A model generated the notes under the pieces. The model had not been told where the DNA came from and made no database searches. It saw only the letters and a list, made by a program, of their open reading frames with translations. A stretch of DNA of 50,185 bases, taken from assembly GCA_003118195.1 (NCBI GenBank), contig BEXV01000296.1, positions 155,374-205,558 on the forward strand, read 5' to 3'. The position numbers and the translations under genes were made by a program. Source of the stretch: Hemicentrotus pulcherrimus. Taxonomy: Eukaryota > Echinodermata > Echinoidea > Camarodonta > Strongylocentrotidae. Below are positions 36,300 to 47,000 of this stretch, one piece after another (the first letter of the stretch is position 1; every line of letters begins with the position of its first letter).

Positions 36300-37253
36300 A
36301 GACAGGAGAGAAAGAGAAGAATGAAACCTTAAGATGCAGGAAATGTTGAGCAAAGAGGGCTAGAAGAAAACAGTCCTTTTAGATGAGGGACAGCTTTCAC
36401 TAAAAGAGAGCGATCATTATTTTTACATAAGAAGGACTTATAAAAACAAAGCTGTTTATACAACAACAAAAAGCCTGAGGGCCTTATCATACTAATAACT
36501 CGATCATTGCCTAAAATGGAAAATGTTCATGACATAAACCAAACATCACTTTGCTAGTATCAAAAATACTCTTTGTTCACATATACTTGTTTGTCATCTC
36601 ACTCACCCTACATTACAAGGTATGATTCACATCAAAATAGGGAAATCAAATTTACTCCCAAATATGTATGGAGTCTAAATAAGTTCAAGTTTTTCAATTG
36701 CTCGATAAACCAATGACACCAAAAGCAGGGAATCATCAACAAAATTCAAAATATCAAGTGATAGAAAATAATCTGCAAAAGAATTACCGGTAAAAACATT
36801 GATAAACATGTGATCACATCAATAATAACATCTCAAAGTTGGTGGATAGCACAGGGTAGAAAATGAATGCATGTGAATACTTCCTCCAAATAAATCCAGT
36901 ACTTGTAGTAATATACTCAAATTGATTGAGGGGGTAGCAGTAGTAAGAAACTAAATAAACACTAAACTAAAATATACAAACTCGCACATTACACTGCTAC
37001 TCAAAGAAAAATTCTACTGAAAACTGAACAATAAGACACTAAAGACATGATGAATAAGAATCTACTCTACATGTATTTACAAGAAAAATAGGAAGATTAA
37101 AATACTATTTGCACTTTAATTGACATAGATTTTACAATTTTATGTTTCCTAAGAAACAACTATTAGTATGTATACATGTATGCAAAAGGTAAAAGTAGAT
37201 ATGAGAAGCAGAGGTTGATGCATATAGATAGACACAGTGCATCAACCAGGCGG

Positions 37254-37295
<42 letters not shown>

Positions 37296-38190
37296 GGGAG
37301 AGAGAGAGAGAGAGTAGCTTATGGAAAGTGAATTTGAATTTGAAAGTGATAAAGGAATTGAAAACAAAAACAAAAAACAAAGGTATTACTGGGAGAGGTA
37401 ATGCACAGTAATCGGTGAAACAATTGGCCAAAGAAAACAATTTCAGAATTCTGATATACCTATGGCGAGAAAATACAAGTCCCAAAAGATTTGCTTGCAG
37501 TAGAATAGGGTGCTCACAGAAACATAGTCCAATTTAGGTTCCACATGTTAGGTTTTATTTGAATATATTTTATTTTCTTCATACTTCTTGACCGATAACC
37601 TGTAGAATACCAGCATAAGGTTTGTAAAGTTTTCCTTTATACATTCTGGCTGTACACAAATCATGGTCTTATGAGATAAGGTACACTTGAACCAAATCCA
37701 TGACCTGAAGCAACATTGTGTGTCATCTTTAAACAAAAATAAGAATTCAATTGTATAATCATAAGTGAAAATATTCTCACAAAAAACTTTAGAATCTGGA
37801 GGAAGAACATGGTTATAAAGTCAATGGTATTTAGGTTGGTGGTAATTATTCACAACAAAACCATTGGACTTGCGTTATCACTTATAATTCTACATGTAAA
37901 GACTATAATCATTTCTTTCTCTCTAAAATATTTACAGTTTGTCTGTACATTAAATACATCTGGTACAAAGAAAACATCACCACAAACTTCCTCCCAACAT
38001 TTAACATGGGTTGAGTAGGATACAAACCAAACGATATTACCACTGTAATTGAAAAGATGATGCTCATGAAAGCTAATTTCTTTCGAACATTTGTGACTTT
38101 TGTGGCATCATTAGAAGGGCTGCAACTATTTCTTTACAAAAAACACAATGATAGTATTATTACTACCTATTCCCCCCCGTGTAACAAAGC
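36300..38190. other. Intergenic, nothing recognised except a GA tract
   Basis: No gene seen. The 117-codon minus-strand open frame over 37132-37485 is produced by the GA tract. Confidence 0.5.
37256..37315. repeat. GA microsatellite
   Basis: (GA)n with occasional GGGA interruptions. Confidence 0.95.
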
Positions 38191-38198
38191 AAGATATA

Positions 38199-38243
38199 AA
38201 AGCGATTGTATTGTATACAAGTTGTATACAATACAATCGCTTT
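38199..38243. repeat. Perfect 45-bp palindrome
   Basis: 22-bp arms around a single central G (38221). Pairing continues outward with two mismatches to about 38190-38252. CTTGTAAT repeats follow on the right. Confidence 0.95.
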
Positions 38244-38970
38244 AACATCTTGTAATCTTGTAATCTTGTATCTTGTTGTAACAACATACCGGTAGATCAT
38301 TGTTTCTCCATCATAATACAATACACACTTGTATGAAAAAGTATCATATATAAAATGTATGCTAAAACCATGGGAATAAAAAAAAACAATTATTTGGAGA
38401 TACCATAGGTGTGATCTTTTTCATGTTATAATAATGGCATTCATTCAATAATCATCATCACAGCTCGTGAGCTGAATTACTAATGTTTTACAATAAAAAG
38501 TGCATGAACTTACCAGTAATTAATTACAAACTGCATAAAGCAAAAAAAATATTTCCTCATAATAAAATGGTACGATTATTACGTTAGAACAGAAAAAATG
38601 TATGTATCCTAAATTAGGCTTGAAAGGGAAGTAGAAAAGGAGAAGTTGAGTTCTTAAATAATAATTAAGTATATATACCGGCAATCAAAGTAGGGGGTAT
38701 AGATTACACAAATATCAGGAGTGTTTTGATTGTTGAGAGGTACTCAGAGATCTCTGAATAAAACAACAAAGATTATATCTTAAATTACTTTCAGATCATC
38801 GTAAAGGTGATTGTCTACATTGATTGGGCCATTCATCAAAGGATATATATATATAGTATCAAAACATTCCAACCTTGGCCACATGATTATACATCCTCCT
38901 TTATATCATCTATCAAGGTACCATGTTGATCAAACTGTATGGAGTTTCATCAATGACCACATTACATTAA

Positions 38971-39265
38971 AGGGATCGTTTAGCAATGTCAAATCTGAGA
39001 TACACGGTCCTACATGTTACCAGTGTCTGTCATATGGTGTAATATTGAAGCCCTAAACAAAAAATCGCGCTAGAAAATGATCAAGAAGTGCCTCAAAAAA
39101 GTAAAAATCTTTGAGTGACCGGTTTTACCATACCGGCATACTGGCGATCGGCTTGTAAAAGTCATGGGGTTCCTAACTTGACCTAAAGGTTTATAATTAT
39201 CATCGCAGCATGAGCTAAATCAAGGATAATTTCTAAATGATCTAAGACAAAGTTACCAGATCCCT
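38971..39265. mobile_element. 295-bp TTAA-flanked MITE-like element
   Basis: AGGGATC at the left and GATCCCT at the right, with TTAA on both sides (38967-38970 and 39266-39269). The short inverted ends make this less certain than 18714-19221. Confidence 0.55.
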
Positions 39266-39532
39266 TTAAATATTCATTAAAGTTCTTCTCATCTTATCTG
39301 TCTCGTCTTTTTGTTGATGTCCACAATCAAATAAGTTGATTATTATGGTACTAATGTAAGTTATGCAAGTCATTGTAAACTGAAAGAAAAGTCAGGGAAG
39401 GATTGGAGTACATATATATGATAAAACATCATAATGCATTTATAATTAGGTATGAATGACATCCAAGCAGAAAAATTGCCCAATAAGCTAACAGTATGTT
39501 CGTTACACATGCTTATCGGGGGGGGGGGGGGG

Positions 39533-39964
39533 NNNNNNNNNNNNNNNNNNNNNNNNNNNNNNNNNNNNNNNNNNNNNNNNNNNNNNNNNNNNNNNNNNNN
39601 NNNNNNNNNNNNNNNNNNNNNNNNNNNNNNNNNNNNNNNNNNNNNNNNNNNNNNNNNNNNNNNNNNNNNNNNNNNNNNNNNNNNNNNNNNNNNNNNNNNN
39701 NNNNNNNNNNNNNNNNNNNNNNNNNNNNNNNNNNNNNNNNNNNNNNNNNNNNNNNNNNNNNNNNNNNNNNNNNNNNNNNNNNNNNNNNNNNNNNNNNNNN
39801 NNNNNNNNNNNNNNNNNNNNNNNNNNNNNNNNNNNNNNNNNNNNNNNNNNNNNNNNNNNNNNNNNNNNNNNNNNNNNNNNNNNNNNNNNNNNNNNNNNNN
39901 NNNNNNNNNNNNNNNNNNNNNNNNNNNNNNNNNNNNNNNNNNNNNNNNNNNNNNNNNNNNNNNN
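39533..39964. other. Assembly gap (432 N), preceded by poly-G
   Basis: A run of G (39518-39532) leads into N, as at 14793. Confidence 0.99.
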
Positions 39965-40718
39965 CTTCACACATTAACAAATATATTTTTTAAAACACCT
40001 ATTTTTTAAAAAATGCATCGTATGTGAACAAGCTTTGAAACTCTTGTTAAACTAATCATGATAATCAGGCAAGAAGGAAAGGTTTCAAAGGCAAAATGAA
40101 CATTTACAGTAGTTTCTTCATTTCAGGCAACATCAACAAAAAGGCTGTGTGCCTAAATCATCAGTTTTCCCCAAAGCTTCCTACAATGACGTATCACCTA
40201 CCGGTAATCAATCTTGATTAAAGTCAGAGCATGAAGGGATTTACAGTAAATCTGATGACAATGGGACGTAATAAAATTCTTTCGCATACCTACTATAATA
40301 AGTATTATGTAATAAGGGTATTCTATCACAGCTTTGGAGACCAAGATATTATAAAGAGAAAAGCCTTTTGTATGGGATAGTTAGGATCATACAATGGGAC
40401 GTTATACAAGAAGTGGGCAGATTACCCATTTAGGGAGTTAAAGTTGTTGTGGTGGTCTGGGTTTTAACAGAGCTCATTATTCTATATTCATGCAGATTTC
40501 TGAATGCTTAAAAACCTTTTCATGCATCTTCTGGCCAGCCTGGTTCTATACATAGAAATACCTGGTTTGACATTAGTCTGCATTCAAGAATATCAAATTT
40601 CTCTGTTATGTCTATCAAATCATCAATACAATTGTAATGCTTAAATTTGGATTAATTGCTTCAGTCTAATTTGCCAGCTTTAATAGAACATCTTATATCA
40701 AAGAGCAAAATATATTGA

Positions 40719-40724
40719 TTTATT
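40719..40724 (-). promoter_or_regulatory. Possible poly(A) signal of MST gene
   Basis: AATAAA on the minus strand lies about 150 nt downstream of the MST stop. AT-rich sequence gives many chance hexamers, so this is only a candidate. Confidence 0.3.
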
Positions 40725-40874
40725 AAATATCCTTTTAACTTTGACCCTCCAACTTTGAACTCAGTTGCTTGCTAACTAGCAGTCTGGACTCCATCTTTTT
40801 ATACAACTTTGATTCTAAAATGAAAAGGAAACAAACAAATATGACACAGAATTTGACATGAATAACAAAGATCA

Positions 40875-41033
40875 TTAAAAATGTTGCGTTCTCTTTCTTT
40901 TGACTTCCATGGCTTCAATGATTGGTCTCCTCTTCTCTTGATATCGTTTTCTCAGCTCTTCAATCTCTGCTTCCATCTGGGGGTCAAGTGAAGTTAATCT
41001 CTCACGAAGTTCATCTATAGACAGTTGCTTCAA
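40875..41033 (-). CDS. Stk3/4: MST final exon: SARAH domain
   Basis: The exon follows a GTTTTAG acceptor in phase 0 and ends with TAA (plus-strand 40875-40877). Its 52 residues begin LKQLSIDELRERLTSLDPQM, continue EAEIEELRKRYQEKRRPI and end EVKRKRTQHF. This is the canonical SARAH helix of MST/Hippo kinases, with the LDPxMExEIEELRxRY core and a basic C-terminus. SARAH domains mediate MST homodimerisation and pairing with SAV1 and RASSF. No residue of the core is missing. Confidence 0.97.
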   Translation of the reverse strand: MKQLSIDELRERLTSLDPQMEAEIEELRKRYQEKRRPIIEAMEVKRKRTQHF

Positions 41034-44000
41034 CTAAAACAAAGTTGGATAAGACAGATTAGTACAGGCATATACAAAATATCCTATTAATTAGATCCAA
41101 TATATTGAAGTAGATCCTATTAATGTATTAGACCTATAGTTCCTACATGTTTCTTGACTATATCTTCATTATGATACCAGGGGAGTGTTTCACAAAGACT
41201 AAGATCAACTTAAGATGGACTTGGACTATGGCAGGCCGTTCATGCCACTAGTTCCTCTAACCACTCCTGGCATTGGTTTCTCAAGGGATGTACAAATCAT
41301 GGTAACAAATCTACAGAATTTACATTTTTTTAATAGTTCATTATTGAAGTAATTTTTTATATGTAAAGATCATAATTTCTAAGGTTTTTCCCCTTTAATT
41401 TGACATCTGGTTCAAGACTTTTTAAAGGCAGAAATCACAAACCGTAGTATACACCCTGTAAGTCAAAATCTTAAGTATAACGTAAGTTTACAATGTCATT
41501 ATTTTTTCTTCTTCAACAATGAACTATCAAAAATGTAAATTCTGTAGATTTGTGACGTCCCTTGAGAGCCGAATGGTGAGAGCAACCAGTGGCATGAATG
41601 GCCTGCCATAGTTCAAGTCCAACCTAAGTCGATCCCCAAGATATCAGGTGAAATGACCTCTATAGACTTTGACATATGAACTAATGACCCTAACATATAT
41701 GTTGAGGTCAACTCCCAATGTTGATGCATCATGCATAGCATGGAAAGCTGCTACAGTGATAATATTCAGTCCTTTGTCATCAGCATTATCACTGCACAGT
41801 GTATTTCAAGGAACAATCCTACCAGATACCCATTTACCTCACCTGGATCGAGTATGGCAAATGTAGATTAATGTCCTACCAAAGGACATTAGTGCCGTGG
41901 GACTCGAACCGTGGACCTTGTGATCAACAGTCCGTAGACATATCCACTCGACCACGACACTTCTACTATTGACTGTCTCATCAATTTTCAAGGTCAAGAT
42001 GCACACTGGTAGCAATTTGAGGTTTATATCTAAATATTAAAGCCCCTCTAACGTGTTGGGAGCCCCATCAATTTGATGGCAAAATTTCACTTCAAATGTA
42101 TCATAATGTGAAAGAAGATGTCCTTTAAGACACATTTCTGCAAGGATTTTCAAAAGAAATGTGTTTGGGGTTGATGAAAGAATACAAAATTTAGTTTTTT
42201 TGCATACAAAAAACCCCACCAAATTATGTATTCCTTTATCAATATTTGTCTTCAAACACATTTTCTGGGGGGGGGATCGAAGGGGAAATCTTTGCAGAAG
42301 TGTGTCTTAAATGACATCCTCTTTCTCATTATGATACAGTTTTGCTATCAAATAATTGGTGAATTTGAGGCACCAACAGTTTAGAGAGGCTATAATGAAT
42401 TAGCTTAGTCGAACAGAAAGAACTTTAGTAGCAGATGATATACAGTAATTATACCAATAATAATAATTGGATTTATATAGTGCCTTTTCCAGAGAATACA
42501 GGGTGCTGTTCCTGAGTTTATAAACAAATAAAGACAAATTGTAGAGGTATGTTTTCAGATGATTTTTGAAGAAGTCAAGTTAAGTACACCATGTCAAAAA
42601 GGGTACTACTGTTACTACATGCATCTTAATCACCTCTATGATATATTTAAACATATTTTTATTGTCTAAGGGACAAAAATGTTATAATATTCCATGTAGA
42701 CATAGAGCCACTGATTACATCATGGGGAGTATGGTTATCATACCATGGTTCAAACATGAACCTATTAAGAACCAGTCCAAGGGAACGTGGGTGTGAACAA
42801 CCTTGATTATGTAATCTCCACATTCCAAGGCCTATTCAGCTTGTGAGAATCATTGTTAGTTTAATCCTTGCAAAAAAATAAGAATGGTTGTAATCCATGC
42901 ATGGATAGCTCATGCTCATAAAGAATATTAGCTTCAAAAAAGTGATTGCCTCTCAGATTGTAGTAAATTATGGAATTATTCATTCATTTAATCATATCTT
43001 TTGTCTATTCATCACATATTCTCTTCCTCAATCATATTTTCTTCCGTTCATTCATCCACCCATTCTGCAATGTTAATAACCTATTATAAAATTTGGGTGA
43101 CTGTTAGATAAGTGCATGATTTTATGAACAAATAGTAGTAGGAAATCATAGAAAAAATGTTAATTTGGTATGATGTGACAACTCTTTTAAGGCAATTTGT
43201 TTTGAAATATATCAACAGCCTCGAAACTAACTTTTAAAGTGTCTTCTTCCTTTGAAACTTTACTACTATAATGGTTTGAATAATCGACTCCTTCACTGTT
43301 AGTTCATAATGAGATGTGGAATGAAATCATTAAGTATAAAATAAATCAACAAAATAAAAATGGGATGAATGCAAAGAACTAAAACTCACAAAATCAAAGT
43401 CCATCTCGCTGAATGGCCGGTGGAGGAATAGCGGTGGTTTTGGGGGCGGGGCTTCTTGGTTAGCAGGGGGAGGGGCACTCACCCGATGGTTGCCAGGGGC
43501 AATGTGCATAGGGGCATTAGAGGGTACCGTGGGTGCGTTGGATGGATTGATGGGAGGTGTAACAGGAGATGATATCTTGGCTTGTTTAGCTTCTTCTTGT
43601 CTCTCATAATGTTCAAGGTATTGAGGTTTGTATGCATCGGCTTTGGCTGTATCTGTTCCTACAAACAAAACATAACAAAACAAGTCGATTATCATGGTTT
43701 TACACAGAACTAACATCATCAATCAAATCACATTGTTAGATAAATACATTGTTCATAGAGTTGGCAACCTTCTTGGTTCTGGCTCTAAGAAGATGGTATT
43801 ATGAAAAGGGCAATTGTTGCAATAAGCTTTAAATATTTGAAATTTTCAGTGGGCGATACATGAAAGGAATTTAAATTACCAAAGAGATCTAAAGAGAATG
43901 TCGTTACTGGGGAGAGGAAAAAAAAAAAATTTGTGAGCATTTTTATTGTTATTATGCAAGTGTGGAAGAACATCAGAGGAAAAATGTTCCCTGAAAAGCA

Positions 44001-47000
44001 TGGGGCTGTTCAAATGTCTTCATATTCTAAATATGACGAGTAACAGCTTAAAAACGAGGCCTGATTTTTATGTCTCATGTTTGTGTAGTACCATATACCG
44101 GTACATCTTTCTGTGTACGGTGCTTGTTCTTCATCAAGACTGGGCTAAATTTATAATGATTTTGATGACTCCAGTACCTTGCAGTACACACCAATACGTA
44201 TATTCTACATGATCAACTTATTTTTTATCGATTCCACATCGTTTCTTTCACAATGCAATTGCATGACCAGAACTCAACTTTATCATGAAAGAAAAGACTT
44301 TTTGGCTAAATCTATTAGTTAGGACATTGACCTAAGAATCTATTAGTTAGGGATATTCTGAAAGACCATAACACCATTATATCAAATTAGAAATTCTTAT
44401 AGTTTCATCAAATTACTTTCTTTAAAAAAACTAGATGGAACTTCGACTGCGCGCAGTCGAAAATGATGCCTCCGCCAAAGAGCAATTTTACGAACCAAAA
44501 CAGAAACAATTTCTAAAATTCAAGTTTGATTGTAATCCATCTTTGGGTTTTAATGATAATGCATGCACAAGCTATTTATAGGCATACATAATGAGCCACA
44601 TGACCTTTGACCTGATGACCCGTAAATCTAATCAGTTCATTGGCTGTGTAAGATACATACATGACCTAAGTTTGGCAGGAATCCATCAATCGGTTCTTGA
44701 GATAACGCGATCACGAGCCATTTTTGCAAACATATTGAGCCTGTGACCTTTGACCTTGGATCTAGTGACCCCAAAATCTAATCAGTTCATTGGCTCTGCA
44801 AGATACATACATGACCTGATTTTGGCAGGAATCCATCAATCCGTTCTTGAGATAATGCGATCACAAGCTATTTTTGGATATATAATGAGCCCTATGACCT
44901 TTGACCTTCGACCTCATGACCCCAAAATATAATCAGCTCATGGGCTGTGTAAGATACATACATGACCTTAGTTTGGCAGGAATCCATCAACCGGTTCTTG
45001 AGATAACGCGATCACGAGCCATTTTTGCATACATAATGAGCCCTGTGACCTTTGACCTTGGATCTCGTGACCTCAAAATCTAATCAGTTCATTGGCTCTG
45101 TGAGATACATACATGACCCAAGTTTGGCGGGAATCCATCAATCGGTTCTTGAGATAACGTGATCACAAGAACGGGACGTACGGACGTACGTACGTACGGA
45201 CGGACGGACAACCCGAAAACATAATGCCTCCGGCTACTTTGTAGCGGAGGCATAAAAATACTGTGCCATTTATGTTCATAAAAATGATTGTGATAATCTT
45301 TGAATGCATTAATAAAATATTCTTTACTGTGAAACAATTATACTAAATATTAATCACAAAATGGCGGTTATTTTGTTGCTGATTACTTACTCTTCATTGT
45401 TCCATCATTGCCTGAATCATCATCATCATTAATAACCATGGTTCCCATGTTGGATTCTAGATCATTCAAGCTACCATGATTAATCATTGTTCCACTATCA
45501 TGATCAACCATTGTCCCACTGTCATGGTCGATCATTGTTCCACTATGGTGGTCGACCATCGTCCCGCTATGGTGGTCGACCATCGTCCCACTATCGTGAT
45601 CGACCATGGTCCCAGTATCGTGATCAACCATCGTCCCATGTTCTATCATGGTCCCTAAACAAAGAAACAACACACATGTACACCAGGCTTTATGAAACAG
45701 AACATTTTAATCATGATATGTGACATTAAAAGAAACAATTTTGCAAGACTCGCTTTATGTTGAGATTTAAGAGGTTACCCAATGATACTGATAATATTCC
45801 ATACCTTATTTTTATAAGCTTATATGCTTTTACTTTTTCGCATACACACTCAATTTTCTTTGAAGTTTCAGGAAAATTCAAAGAGAAGATTGCATCTGGA
45901 CACAAATGTATTTTCAATTTGTTTTCATCTTCAACCAACAGCTTTACAAGATACATTCAACAATCTTTAATTTTTTTTATTTCAACCAGTAAAACTGTAT
46001 ACCCTCCCAAAATTCTACACCACTCGAGGATGAACTGGTGTTTACAGCTAATTTCATCAATCTTTTCCTTCATGTTTCTACCCTGTGAATACTACCAATA
46101 ACCTTAAAGCTTGCTAGAAGCTTGTTTGACATAGCAACAAAACAAACTCATCAACGGTGAATACAAGGGTATGTTATTAGGACGTTGGGGTTAAGACTTT
46201 AAAACATTTGAATCAACTGAAGAGTGTGTTTTATTTTATGAAGGAAATCTGAAAGTACATTCCACTGTCTGGGAGTATGTCTGGTAGGAGTTGTACTGTG
46301 AAAAACTGTTGCCCCTCTGAAGGAAGCAAGGAGAAGAGAGTCAATTGTGAACTCACCGCTATCATGATCAATCATAGAACCATGTTCTATCATAGTCCCG
46401 CTGTCTATATCTGTTACATCGTCATGTTCAATGAATGTATTAGCTGTATTTCCAGCTGAACCACTGATGATCATAGTACCGCTATCATCTTCGTTCATCA
46501 CAGGAGGTCTCCCTCTGACCATGGTTCCACTATCGACATCATCTTCATCCTGTAACGAGGCAGATCAAATGGGAGATGCAGAGAAATCAATATACATGTA
46601 TGTTACAATACTATTCTATGCAGTTATACAAAAGGTTTTTTAACTTCTGATTATTTTATCTTTATCAACCATTGCTTCAGTATGACAGTCTCTTAAGTTG
46701 TTGTGGTGATTCTGTTGAAATGAGAATCAGATTGAAATAAGCCCATTATCCAATATATGCAATGTGTCTCCAAAACTAACGTATAGTGCATACAAAACAT
46801 TTATTTATTATATTATTTTCATTTTGTACCTTGTTGTTGAGGATTCCCTACATTAACATACTAAATAAAGGGCTTGTTTCTATGTGATTTCTATTTTATC
46901 AAAACTGTTACATTGTTAACACATCACAGCTAGCTAAAGTGATGGTCCGTAAGTTTGCGTTCACATATTTTATTAATTTAAAAAAAAATAATAATAATAG

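Larger units (their letters stand above)
41034..43389 (-). other. MST intron before the SARAH exon
   Basis: Bounded by GTGAGT and TTTTAG on the minus strand. Contains the fold-back element, the SINE and a LINE/SINE tail described separately. No additional exon seen. Confidence 0.85.

Noticed and set aside
37132..37485. 117-codon minus-strand frame with Ser-Leu repeats
   Set aside because: Produced by the GA microsatellite; no other coding signal.
41669..41866. 65-codon frame
   Set aside because: Falls within the body of the minus-oriented SINE.
45476..45723. Plus-strand open frames rich in His, Asp and Pro
   Set aside because: They are the antisense shadow of the MST Thr-Met repeat, which has conserved motifs, splice sites and phase on the minus strand.
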